Shown one piece after another: positions 11,412 through 22,767 of a stretch of 64,000 nucleotides of DNA; the stretch's first letter is position 1, and the number at the start of each line of letters is the position of its first letter. The translations under genes were made by a program, and so were the position numbers. The DNA is taken from positions 71,169,235 through 71,233,234 of the forward strand of contig OY829326.1 of assembly GCA_963691655.1 (NCBI GenBank), read 5' to 3'. The notes under the pieces were generated by a model. That model ran no database searches. It was given only the letters and a program-made list of their open reading frames with translations, and was not told the DNA's origin. The stretch is from Toxonevra muliebris. Taxonomy: Eukaryota; Arthropoda; Insecta; Diptera; Pallopteridae.

Positions 11412-13781
11412 TCATCACTGACACCGTAGGGCACTGTCTCTTATATGCCTGTAATTTAAAGCTCCGTCAATTTCTACTCTGTAGACGCTGTTTAGGAGAG
11501 GACGAAACAGAAAAGATTTTAAGCCTAGCACTAAGCCACACTTATAACCTTTGTCAATTGATACATTTTTGCCGATTCTATGCACAACATTTTTCTTTGA
11601 AACATTCTTGAACTTCTAAAATTCACCGTAATAAAAGAGTTACTACTATGATTTGGATTAGCACAGTAAGATATGGAAATAATCGCAGAGCTTGAGTTGA
11701 AATAGCTCTTCCTATTTAATTATCTCTTAGCTCCTAATATAGATAATATAATTCTCTACTACTTTTCTCTATTCTCTAACATTGGCCGCAAATTATGTTG
11801 TTGTGCTAACAATATTTCCCTTTGAAGATTTCACTTGTATGAATGGTTTAAATATATCTAAGTATTATTAATTTTATGCAAAAATATGCTAATATAAATA
11901 GTCAATGTCTCTCTACTTTGTTCCTAAATGTTTTTTTTTTTTTTTTTTTGAATAAATCTTCCCAACAAACAGACAACATTACGGACATCGACTAAATTGA
12001 CTTTGCAGTTGACATCAAACAAGAATATATTATATTCTTCTCAATAGTTGTCACACCTTATATTATGAATTAAAAACTGGATAACAAAATTACGTTATAA
12101 TCTTTACCCTTTGGTTGCAGTTATCATATTAAATTCCCAACGCTAAATTACAACTACGTAACTTACAGTTCTGTTATCAAAACAACAGAGTACCGTAAGT
12201 TTATTTACATCGAATTGTTAGTTAACATACTACATGAATTCGTTCTCAGAGAGTAAACAATGTTAATGTAAATTGAAATCCACAAATGTTAAGTTAATAA
12301 TAGAGAGAGAGAGAGAGAGAGACCATAAATATTTTTCACGGTAAAAATTTCTTGATAATTTTAATAACATTTGATATTCCAAAAATTATTCTCAAGAGAT
12401 ACAAGTGTCAGAATTTTAAGTAAGCAAAAGTTAAATTCAAGGTGTAGTTGCATACAAACATACATTCGTGTACGAACTGTGCATCTAGGTTAATATTTTT
12501 TGTTAACATATCCTCGCAATGAAGGATAAAAAAGAAACTAAACCATTAAGAATTTAAAGCGCTAATATAAGCTCTATGAGTAAGTGAGGGAGCGCAAACT
12601 TTTTCATAACAACTCAAAAATAAATCATCTAAAGTTGAATGTAAAATTAGAGCTACAAACGTGAATAAAGCTAATTCTTATCTTCAAATAGTTTACGACA
12701 AACACTATGCACTAATAGCCCCAATTTTTTATATTAAACCATTTAAATTATAGAGTTATTAATTTGATATTACTATTAAATTCTTTAACTACGTGCACAG
12801 CTTACGGCCAAAATAGAAAAGTGACTAGAATTTTACATCCATACATGTCATAAATAATTAAAAACTTTAGAAAATATGCTGTCAACATTTTAGCACAACA
12901 ACACGTTGCACCTGAGCATCGTCTTAGATTACAAAACAAAAGAAACTTGTTAAGAAGTTATTGTTGTTGTACTTTCATAGTTACTGTTTATGCCATAGGA
13001 GAAATAGTAGAAAAATGTGCACAAAACAAAAACAAAACGTAAATTCATACCAACAAACATACACACTCAACCCTGCGACCATCCACTTTTCTTGAACTTT
13101 TTGCCGTCATTATTGACACAAAACGAAAGCTTAAGGACAAAACAACAGTAGTAGTGGACAGAAGGAAAAATGAAGTAAAAGAGAACGGAAGAAAAAAACA
13201 ATAAGGAGCGGGAAAATACTTACTTCTCTGGTTAAAATAATATTTTGTTTGGAAATTTCCGTTTTATTGATAAAAACCTTAAAACGAATAAGGCAAAAAA
13301 AAAAAAAAAAAAACCTGATCAAAGAAAAACAAAAAACACCAGAGGGAAAGGATTTTCCTAAATATATTTACACATATAAGCATAAAAGGTGAGTGTAGTC
13401 TTAAAAAAAAAAGTTGTAGTTTTACTTGGAATTAATATACTAAGTAATGTAAGTATTCCTTTGTAGCTTGTTTGTAGCTTGTTGATGATGTGATGAAGCA
13501 ATAGTAGATTGAATTAAATAAAAAAAAAAAATTAAAACAAAAATATATACAAAGGCATGAAGCCATGTTTGTTATACCTACTACTTGATTTAATCGAAAG
13601 TTGAAATATTTGACAACGAACCGTTCTCCCACACACATTCGAAATTGTTTTTTGTTTATAGAATTTGGGTAACGATGCTGATGGAAAATTTATACATTAC
13701 ATACACATATGTGATGAATTTTTTAATTTCCCTATAGTTAGATACATACTTGTGTACCTAAATATTTAGACGTTTACATAT
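11412..13781. other. Non-coding AT-rich stretch with simple repeats
   Basis: It holds a run of about 20 T at 11931-11950 and a (GA) microsatellite at 12302-12322. No coding exon is visible. The open frames around 13131-13638 are low-complexity F/K-rich shadows of poly-A/T tracts. Confidence 0.5.
12302..12322. repeat. (GA)n microsatellite
   Basis: About ten uninterrupted AG units are visible directly. Confidence 0.95.
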
Positions 13782-14113
13782 TAGGGCGAACCAATTTTTT
13801 TTTTCTTTTTTTTTAACTCTGACAGAAAAATTCTGTATTCGATTGTGATCAACTTTGCTGAAGAAAGTATGGCAAAAAAATTGATTCTGCCTCTCCGTGA
13901 AATTCGTAGAAGTTTCAGTACTATATACTGTAGTTGTTTGAATAAAAATCGATAGTTACGTTTAATAATACTGTAACTTCTACAAATTTTATGAGGAGGT
14001 AGGCTTCATTTTTTGCCATACTTTTTTCAGCAAAGTTGATCAGTATTAAATATTGAATTTTTCTGTCAGAGTACTTTTCAAAAAAAAAAAAATTCATCCA
14101 TACAAATTGGTAC
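13782..14113. repeat. Foldback element with arms of about 140 bp
   Basis: The left arm contains CTCTGACAGAAAAATTC, then GATCAACTTTGCTGAA and AAAGTATGGCAAAAAA. The right arm carries the same series inverted (around 13980-14090). Ends read ACCAATTT on both sides reading inward. Arms are imperfect and separated by a short centre near 13925-13960. The total length and lack of coding fit a foldback MITE; the superfamily is not resolved. Confidence 0.8.
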
Positions 14114-14289
14114 GTACACATATATACACATATATACTCAGATTGGAAAGTTTCTAAAAATATCTGTAAATATGTAGTTTACTATTTTTAAACATTTTAT
14201 CTTAAATATATGTGTACACACATGTAAGCAAATGTTTATATTTTATACATATTTGACCTAAGCAAACATTTGAATATGATTGGCCTGGG

Positions 14290-14440
14290 AGCAGGTACTA
14301 ACCTTCTGTGCTTCCTGTGGTTTAGAGGAAGAATGTGAAGAGACGACAGACCAGTTTATTAGTGTCTGCTCCGCTTTCTGCCAGATCAGAGTAAGCATAT
14401 TTGGCACTGGAGTGCTGGGAGACGAACACCTGAGCTGAAA
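14290..14440 (+). pseudogene. Non-LTR retrotransposon ORF2 tail fragment
   Basis: One frame reads CGLEEECEETTDQFISVCSA and continues with a CQIRVSIFGTGVL segment. It resembles the cysteine-rich C-terminal end of R1/LOA-type ORF2 proteins (CRFCGLEEE...TxxH...C...R...LG). It is short and isolated, with no start and an abrupt end. Confidence 0.65.
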
Positions 14441-16455
14441 AAAAAATAAACTTTTTACTTAGAAAAATCCCTTTCAAATAATATAAAGCTAAGAAAAAGC
14501 AGGAAAGTGAAATGTAAAAGTATTTTAGAATTTTAGTATTATAGAAGCCATGGAAATAATTTGGTATCAGTTTATACAAAAGTAATATTATATAAGAAGA
14601 AATCAGAATTGAATAAACTACAGGAGTCAATTCCATAAAACATGAGACATCTTGTTTTAAAAACCTCCAAAATTGGGAGGTAATCACGCCTACCTCCTAT
14701 ACAAACGTTATCAAAAAAAGTTGCAATACGATTTTTTTCTAAACTTCAGAAGTTACAAGCCGGAACATAGAGCCTCAAGTTGCAGATAATAAACACACCT
14801 GCCTTCTATTTTTTTTTTAATTTATTTTAATTTGCAATCTACAATATATAAATTTCAAATGGTCAAGCATCATTGCAAACGCAAATTTTTGTTGCATATC
14901 GCATTTGGGTAAATCCCAGAAAAGTGAAACCAAAAGTAAAAATAAAAGGTTAAAAATATGTTAACACGAAAGTCAATAAACCAAATTTAATGAATAAATT
15001 CGATTTAAAAAAATAAAATCAAGCAAACCCCATAATTTTATTTGCTTTTGTAAACAAAGTTTGGAATCATAGAATACTTTGAAAATGCTGCCAATTTCAA
15101 AGTAGAAAAACTATTAAATTTGCGTCGCTACTCGCAAGCGCAGTTTACTAGTAAAAAAAAAGCGAGAAATAGATTCAAAGGGTGCATAGATTTTAGTGTG
15201 TTAAATATTTGGTTTCGGTGCAAAAAATATATATAAAAATTGTTTGAAGTGTGAAACGTAAGTAACGCAAAATATACAAAAAGTTGTTTAATTCCAAAAG
15301 TAGTTAATCAAATAAAACCACATCTTAGATTTTCTTTTAAAGATTAAAGTTATACCATATTGATCGACTCCATTTTTGCTTCAAAAATTAAAGTATTTTT
15401 GGAAAAAATTCGAATTTAAAAATAAAACGTAGGTAACGTAATTTTCTTCTTTTTTTTCTTTATGTGGTATCAGAAATGGAAATGGAGTAACAAAAAATTT
15501 CTACAAATGACCAAAAACTTACTTATCGCTTTTCTACAGCCAAAAATTAGTAGGGCAAGGCAAGTGTTCTTGAGCTAAAAGGGGGTCGCTGAATTCGATA
15601 TACACTGTGCTACACCAGGAAATTAAAAAAAAAAGAAATAAATAAACAAAAATTGTTTTAAAAATCTAAATTTCTTTTGTTAAACAAACGAACTTCATTA
15701 TTATTTTTTTATTTATTATTAGAAATGTTATTTTGTGAAAGTAATAGAATTTAAAATACTTTTACCCAAAAATTTCTGAGCATATTTCCAAATTACTGTA
15801 TTTTTTACTGTCGTACTGTACATGCGTAAAAATTACTGTGCAATTGGTTGCCGCATACAATGGTGTCTAAGCATAAGTCGTGGATGTGTCCCCAAAATTT
15901 ATAACAGCGCTGTAGAACAGTGGGCTCTAACCACTTGCTCGCCCCAAAAAGTGTTAACTCCGATGAATGCTTTGAGAAGCTTCTGGTCGAAAAGATTAGA
16001 TATGGTGATTTGGAGAGCTACTTAAATTCTTACAGGAGCCAAATCAAAATCCCGCTGTTATGACATTTGGAAGTTTCCAGAAATTCAGAGCTACAAGAGG
16101 AAAATGGTAAAAAAAATCCAATAATATTGCTGAAAATTTCATACTTTCAAATATATCGAGACTGCCAAAGGTCTGAGATTTCTCTTCTTTTTACCTTAGT
16201 TCCAGCACGCTAACTTCAAACGAAAAAAAAAAAAATGTAAATGCAAATTAGTACGACAAGTATTAATATTACTCATACCACCTGTATTGCCATATCAAAA
16301 GAATTTGTTAATTACACTTAGGGGATTACTGCAAACTGCTCAAGTGTGCAAGTTTACATGTTTGTTTGGGGGGGACGTTCTTTCCGACAAATGTGTGAAT
16401 TGCGAAAATCACATAATTAATTGCAACCTTCTTCTTCTTCTTCTCAAAACTTAGA
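14441..16455. other. Non-coding AT-rich stretch
   Basis: No gene could be supported. A plus-strand frame at 15822-16025 begins MRKNYCAIGCR, and a later frame near 16065-16110 reads KFPEIQSYKRKM. These weakly recall a THAP zinc-finger (CxxxC, FP..., R..W) but are separated by about 170 bases with stops. The last 40 bases (TTCTTCTTCTTCTC, then AAAACTT) look like the left half of the MITE interrupted by the element at 16456. Confidence 0.4.
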
Positions 16456-17462
16456 GGCCCTTATTATGAGCTGCTTTCGATGTTCGATCTTCGCTGGTTA
16501 TCAAACATGGAATATCGAATGTAAAATTCGTATTATGAGCAGTGCAACCCTGTCGAAATTTTCGTTGCTCATCGAATTTTCTGTCGAACGCAATTTTGCT
16601 TTCGATACGGTAAATACTGAGTAATAATTGTTAAAAATTTAAGTATTTTGCTATTTCTTTTTGCTTTTTGAGAATTAAAAACTAATTTTAAACAGCTTTT
16701 GCAATTTTTTTGCAGGTTTAAACTGGTGAGCAACACATAGCAGTTATAGAAACTTGTATTATTGTTGGAAAGCAAATCCTCTGATTGCAAAGGGTATTTC
16801 CTCAAAAGTTCTGTGCGACGAAGAAAGAACTAAATGGTTTAGGACCAACCAATAATTCCCGGCATTCACCTTTTATTAGCAAAAATACTTTTGCTTGCAT
16901 AATTTAATTTTATTCATCTTTGGCAAATACAATTTTCCAGGACATCTAAAGCCTCTGATAACACCACAGACACCGTGGGCTGAGCAAGTTCAAGAGTATT
17001 CTCATTCCCAATGCTTAGTTGGAGTGATCTCTGAGCTCAAAATCGCAGAACTGTTGCCAATTTTAATATGTTTGGAATTGATCTTGCTCATGTGCAGTTC
17101 AAGCAATGCACAAGTCATCAAGTCCACAAACGCCTCCTTGGTCAGTCATAAGTTTTGTGGAAATCTGTACACGAATTTCGTAAATGCCAAAGCTTCATCG
17201 AAAGGCTGCACTTAATCGTTTTCTACTTCTGACCAGTTCCATCAAGCTCTCATCCTGTTCCGATGAATCGTTGAACCATTATCGTATTTATTTTTCAAAA
17301 TGATCAGCTGATAGAAATATACTATCGTGAACAAGCCAAAATTAGCGAAATTCACAATAACGCTATTCTCTGTTGAAAGCAAGTCATAATACCAAACTTA
17401 AATTCGTTCGATCAGGGCATTCGGCTACAGTCGAAGATCGAACGAAGTTTATAATAAGGGCC
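16456..17462 (-). mobile_element. PIF/Harbinger-like element, copy 1
   Basis: Ends are inverted: GGCCCTTATTATGAGCTGC at left, and GGCCCTTATTATAAACTTCG reading inward from the right. Flanks are AGA at left and ATA at right, an aged 3-bp duplication if the original target was ATA. The interior is closely similar to copy 2 at 20323-22404. Minus-strand fragments resemble the start of a Harbinger nuclease but have many stops. The 1007-bp copy is non-autonomous. It interrupts another MITE (see 17463-17572). Confidence 0.78.
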
Positions 17463-17572
17463 ATAATCTCACAAAAACGAATTTGAAATTCCTTTTTTGT
17501 CGTGTGTGTCCACCTAAATTTGAAATTCAGAACTTCAACGAAATTTTCTCTCGTGTGTCCGCACTATAAAAG
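17463..17572. repeat. Terminal part of an AACGAAATT/CACGAGAG MITE family
   Basis: The sequence matches parts of 45066-45174 and 61669-61790: an ATAATC..CAAAAACGA segment, an AATTTGAAATTCAGAA segment and the end CGTGTGTCCGCACTATAAAA. Its left half is probably the TTCTTCTTCTCAAAACTT just before 16456, because intact relatives read TTCTCCAAACTTATAATC across that point. Copy 1 of the PIF-like element therefore appears to have inserted here. Confidence 0.7.
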
Positions 17573-17905
17573 ACATTTTTGCGAATTCTGTTGATAAAAT
17601 AAGGAGATACAATTAGTTTTTCTAGAAACTGTAAAATTTTTCTAGGTCAGTTTTTTATCAGATTATTAAATCATAAAAATTTGAGAAATTCAAACCTAAA
17701 AATAAAAAAATGCCAATTCTGGTATTTAACAGTTTTAGCGGGTAGAAAACGGCCAAAACCGGCCTTTTTCACTTTAGAATAAGGATTTCTCGAAATACAG
17801 ACCCTAACAATTCATATTCAGCGTACAAATAATCTTAGGAATCCGTTGCTTGTTTCCAATTATCTAAAACCTCGCATGTCTATGTAATTAATTTATTCAT
17901 CACAA
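17573..17905. other. AT-rich sequence, nothing recognised
   Basis: No exon, RNA or repeat could be supported between the two MITEs. Confidence 0.45.
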
Positions 17906-18089
17906 CAGGGAGGTTACTCTGTAGTTCGATTCGAAAGAAAATTTGCTCGAATTCGAACGATTGGTACTCTAGAAAACATTTTCGAATAATATTTGTTCGA
18001 TGTTCAGATTAAATTTTGTGCCTTTCGGAATCAAATATGGCATTCGAATAGAACTGTTTTTCGAATCGAACTACAAAGTAACCCCCCTG
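17906..18089. mobile_element. Short MITE with 28-bp inverted ends
   Basis: The left end CAGGGAGGTTACTCTGTAGT and the inverted right end CAGGGGGGTTACTTTGTAGT continue into GTTCGATTCGAAA on both sides. The element is 184 bp and its interior is full of TTCGA motifs. The CAG start is hAT-like, but no matching 8-bp duplication is visible (CATCACAA versus GTAGAACG). Confidence 0.72.
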
Positions 18090-18684
18090 GTAGAACGAAT
18101 TTATAAATTTATGTAGTTTTGTCGGTCTTACTCGAACCACTCACTTTTCTTCGCTCATCTCTTTAAAACTAAAAACTTTAAAAGAATAAAAGTTCCAATT
18201 GCTCCCATTTCATTAATAAATTCTCAGTTGCCTTTAATATTGATCTGACAGTTTGCACATTAACTTTATTCGCTTTTATTGATTTTATATCCCAAACATT
18301 CAAAAACTAAAAAAAAAAAAAAAAAACTCCAACCCAATAGCATTAATTTCTTTGCGGTTTTGGCTTGGATTAATTGGCATTAGTACAGTAAAATGAACGC
18401 ACCTAATTCGTTTCAAGCTTACTTAACAATTAAAGAAAAAGGTGAATATTATTGAAAGGAAGCTATTTATGTGTGTACATTTGTGTGTATTAAAGTATGC
18501 TAAAGAAGAATGTCGCTTTCCCTTTTATGCTTCCTTGCTGCTGCCTGTAATGTTATTAAAAGTTTGCGTCCGTCTTTCGATGACTTTCCATATAGATTTA
18601 TTTTTCCGAATATTCTTTCAGTTTTTTTTTCGTTTTTTTGTTTATTTGTTTTTGTAAATAGTAGCAGCATCAGCAGCAGCAATC

Positions 18685-18749
18685 ACTGTAGTCCGAAATA
18701 AAAGTTTACATTACAAAAGTTTGTGGTTTTCTTTATTTCGGGCTACAGT
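18685..18749. repeat. Hairpin with 19-bp arms
   Basis: The arms ACTGTAGTCCGAAATAAAAG and CTTTATTTCGGGCTACAGT are inverted copies with one G/A difference, separated by about 27 bases. It could be a short palindromic MITE. I see no reason to call it a microRNA or a terminator. Confidence 0.6.
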
Positions 18750-19318
18750 AAAAGCTGCCAAAAGCGAACATACCAAGTCTAAATATTTTTACATGGTTAA
18801 TAGAATTCTCAGGTGTTGAAATAAAGGAAGTAGAGCTTTCACTATAAGTAAGTATAGGGAAAATATCATGACTCTGTATTTATCTTTCACTACACTTTAC
18901 CCCTCTACATCTTTCACTCTTAGCACTTTTTTCTGTTTACGTTATCGCACGGTTTATGTATATATACTATGTAGTATCTATGTTACTACATAGTTCGTAC
19001 TTCAGTATAAAATTTGGTTAAAGTTTTGTCATTTAAGTGGTTTATTTCCTTTAACATACATACACAAATACAAAGATTTGTGTGTATATACAAAAACCGA
19101 AATAAAAAAGATCGTTACTTCAATCAATATTGGCATCTTACTACTACATCGAGAAAACTTTATTATCGTTGAAATTAAACCACCAGTGTCACCAGCAACA
19201 GCAGCATCAACTTTACTTTACCAGCAACTTTGCTTCATCGCTATATTTAAAGTCTATTTAAACACGCATGGCGTAACTTTTTCCGGGCCAACACCAATTT
19301 TCGCTTTTCGATAGTAAT

Positions 19319-19404
19319 AGTGGTTGTTGTACTTGTTGTTGTCACTGTTGTCGTTGAATTGCTGTTGATACTGTTGTTGTTCCTGTTCTTGTTCTTGTTG
19401 TTAC
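19319..19404. repeat. TTG-rich imperfect microsatellite
   Basis: Repeated TTGTTG, CTGTTG and CTTGTT triplets are visible directly. The sequence is non-coding as far as can be seen. Confidence 0.85.
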
Positions 19405-20322
19405 ACCTTTACATGAAAATTTTGTGTTGCGGCTTAAAGAGGATTTCACGTAGTAGTAGCAGGAGGAAGAGATGGTATAAAATGTAGAAAACTTAAATCT
19501 TTTTTGATTTACTTAACACAGACAGCCAAGCAGCCAGCCATTCAGCCAGCTAGTAATATTAACTGTACGTAATACCTTAAAAGGATTATAGAATTTTCAA
19601 GTCATTTGATACTGAAACTTCACGGGTTGTGAATTTATAATATTTGATATACTTATGCATATTAGATTTTTGAAACTTCATTTTACTTATTTTTAGTAGA
19701 AATAAGGGAAATAAAAATATTCTTGCATACATGCATTTTAGTTGCAGTGGCATATGCGGTGAACTACTGAGGAGAGTCTAAGAATTTATTGCACCGCTAC
19801 TGCACGGTTTCCTTACTTTAAGAAGCCCATAAATATCACTCTGTAGAGGGTATCTTTGTGAATTGTGGAACAAATTGCACAGAATTAAGTTTAAAAGCTA
19901 ATGGACATTTTTTCTCTCGTCGCACAGTGATTTGATCCCATACAACTACGGGACAAAATTAGAAGGAGCGCTCTGATTTCAATGAAATTCTTGGACGCTA
20001 AATCTGAAGTCAGTTTTAATTAACCTATTTTGGTTTCGTCACAAACTAAGCTTAAAGTTTAAATTTTCGCCATATTTGGCAAGCTATAATGGTAGAATGG
20101 GCGGTTCGATCTCTAGAAATTTAATTTATTTAGTTATGTTGATATTAGCCTTTTCAGAAACTTAAATAATTTTTATTGGAATCCTTTCATGTTGAAATAA
20201 AAGAGATTTAGTCATTATTCATATTTTAAAAAAGTTTTAAGTTGCAGATCTGCAACATACCATAAACGAATTTTTAATAATGCTACGATGTAAAATGGAA
20301 CATAATACGGCGCTGTAACATA

Positions 20323-22404
20323 GGCCCTTATTATGAGCTGCTTTCGATGTTCGATCTTCGATAACCATCGAAGATCGAATATAGAATGTACAATTCATAT
20401 TTTGCTTTCGATACGGTGCAGAGTATGGCCAATCCCTGCGGCTCCACCAAATTTTCAAAATCCGTCTCATACACTTGTTGATAAACATCTGAATACGTGA
20501 CTCAATTCGGTTAGAACATTTCCACGTCTCAGAACCATAGTATAAAACAGATTTCACATTTGAATTGAAGATTCGTAACTTCGTTCTCAGTGCAATTTGG
20601 ATTGACTTCCAAATATTACTTAGCAAGCCGAAGGCAGATTTAGCCTTATTAACTCTGACACTGACATCTTCATCGGCACCACTTTTATTTGACACTACGG
20701 TCCCCAGGTACGTAAAATATTGCACACGCTCGATATCTTCATCTTCGAGTTTAAGATTAGGAGATGTGTTCATAACTTGGTTTTCTTAATGCTGATCTCC
20801 AAACCGGCTCTCCTCGCACTTGTCTTCAGCTGTCCACACATCGTCCACATATTCAAGATCTTCGAGTTGCGTAAAAAGGAGTCCATTGTATGCCACGTTT
20901 ACCACTTAATGTTGAGCGTATAACCTCGTCAAGAGCGAGTATAAACAACAAAGGAAATAGCATGCAGCCTTGTCATACACCCGTATTAACTTCAAAAGGG
21001 TCCGATAGCATTCCATTATGCAGCACACTACAGATAAAGTCATTATAGAGTAGAGTTTCCCATATGTAAGCTCTGCTGATACTGTCAAATGCCTTTTTAA
21101 AATCGATGAATGCGGCATATATTGATGTCCGCAACACGTTACATTGTTCAAATATAATTCGTACGGTATTTATCAAATCCACACACCATCGACCCGGTCG
21201 AAATCCATATTGATTTTCACGCATGCTCTTCTCTGCCGCTTCTAATATGCGCCCCAGAACGATTTTAGTAAGAATTTTACTCGGGATCGGCAGTAGTGTA
21301 ATGCCACGGTAGTTATCGCAATCAGAGTAATCCCCCTTCTTTTTGATTTTAACAAGTATTCCTCCGTTCTAAGAGATGGGAATAACCTCGTCAGTCCAAA
21401 TTTTAGTTAATATTGGAAGCCATATGTTTGCTGTCAGCTCTGGATCGCATTTCAAAAACTCTGCGATACTGTGCATACTGAGTAATAATTGTTAAAAATT
21501 TAAGTAGTTTGCTATTTCTTTTTCCTTTTTGAGGACTAGAAACTAATTTTAAACAGTTTTTGCAAATTTTTTGCAGGTTTAAACTGGTGAGCAACACATA
21601 GCAGTTATAGAAACTTGTATCATTGTCGGAAAGCAAATCCTCTGATTGCAAAGGGTATTTCCTCAAAAGTTCTGTGCGACGAAGAAAGAACTAAATGCTT
21701 TGGGATCAACCAATAATTCCCGACATTCACCTTTTATTAGCAAAATATACTTTTGCTTGTATAATTTAATTTTATTCATCTTTGGCAAATACAATTTTCC
21801 AGGACATCTAAAGCCTCTGATAACACCACAGACACCGTGGGCTGAGCAAGTCCAAGAGTATTCTCATTCCCAATGCTTAGTTGGAGTGATCTCTGAGCAC
21901 AAAATCGCAGAACTGTTGCCAATTTTAATATGTTTGGAATTGATCTTGCTCATGTGCATTGCTTGAGCAGTTCAAGCAATTGCATTGCTTGAGCAGTTCA
22001 AGCAATGCACAAGTCATCAAGTCCACAAACGCCTCCTTGGTCAGTCGTAAGTTCTGTGGATATCTGTACACGAATTTCGTAAATGCCAAAGCTTTTTCGA
22101 AAGGCTGCACTTAATCGTTTTCTATTTCTGGCCTGTTCCATCAAGCTCTCATCCTCTTCCGATGAATCGTTGAACCATTATTTCTATTTTGTCCTTAATT
22201 TTTCTACTTAATTTTTAAACAAATCGTATTTATTTTTCAAAATGATCAGCTGATAGAAATATACTATCATGAACAAGCTAAAATGAGCGTTATTCACAAT
22301 AATGCTATTCTCTGTTGAAAGCAAGTCATAATACCAAACTTAAATTCGTTCGATCGGGGCATTCGACTACAGTCGAAGATCGAACGCAGTTCATAATAAG
22401 GGCC
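20323..22404 (-). mobile_element. PIF/Harbinger-like element, copy 2, with a LINE insertion
   Basis: The same ends as copy 1 are present: GGCCCTTATTATGAGCTGC at left and GGCCCTTATTATGAACTGC inverted at right. Both sides are flanked by ATA (20320-20322 and 22405-22407), a 3-bp duplication as expected for PIF/Harbinger-like transposition. The interior from about 21476 is nearly collinear with copy 1 from about 16616. A minus-strand frame at 22110-21925 contains KALAFTKFVYRYPQNLRLTK, similar to the N-terminal part of Harbinger nucleases, then breaks. Without the inserted 1055 bp it would be about 1.03 kb, the length of copy 1. Confidence 0.8.
20421..21475 (-). pseudogene. Truncated LINE reverse transcriptase inserted in the PIF-like element
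   Basis: Minus-strand frames give RT blocks in order: a KKKGDYSDCDNYRGITLLP block, then MRENQYGFRPGRWCVDLIN, then YAAFIDFKKAFDSISRAY, a catalytic YVDD (20840-20851), and VQYFTYLGTVVSNKSG with VKSVLYYGSETWK. This is the RT style seen with RTE-like and related insect LINEs. Frames shift and stops occur, and both ends of the ORF are missing. A 12-bp direct repeat CGATAC(G/T)GTGCA borders it (20409-20420 and 21464-21475), consistent with a target-site duplication. Confidence 0.82.
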
Positions 22405-22679
22405 ATAATCAAAATATCTTGTTTACTGATTTTTTTATCAACATAAAAATCAAATCTGGCAGCCCCTGTGTCGTGCCTTCACTTTGCGCATTTTTGAAAA
22501 CTTATTAGAAATTATAAAGGAGTAGTTTTTTTAAAAGTTTTTTATTGAAAAAAAAAAAGAGAGTAAGTACTGTCTTTCAATCTTCATTTTCTTGCTTTCT
22601 TTTTTAATGCATATTTATTATAGAATATGGATTTTACTGTTTGTAACATCTCTGCAACATTGAGTTAATACAGCACATT
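22405..22679. other. AT-rich spacer
   Basis: No coding or repeat feature was recognised between the PIF-like element and the hairpin. Confidence 0.4.
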
Positions 22680-22767
22680 AGCAGACACAGAGAGATCCGA
22701 CGTCGACGATCACCATACGCTCATATGAAAAAAATATGGCTCGACGTCGGCTCTGTCAGTGTCTGCT
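22680..22767. repeat. Palindromic 88-bp element
   Basis: Outer arms AGCAGACAC and GTGTCTGCT, and inner arms CCGACGTCGA and TCGACGTCGG, are inverted around a centre containing CATATGAAAAAAATATGG. A short stretch between outer and inner arms is mismatched. CpG-rich arms stand out from the AT-rich surroundings. Confidence 0.75.

Larger units (their letters stand above)
18090..20322. other. Non-coding stretch with TTG and CAG repeats and a hairpin
   Basis: No exon is supported. Visible items are a CAGCAGCAGC cluster at 18664-18680, a hairpin at 18685-18749 (separate entry), a TTG-rich microsatellite at about 19319-19404, and CAGCCAG-type repeats near 19521-19552. Confidence 0.5.
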
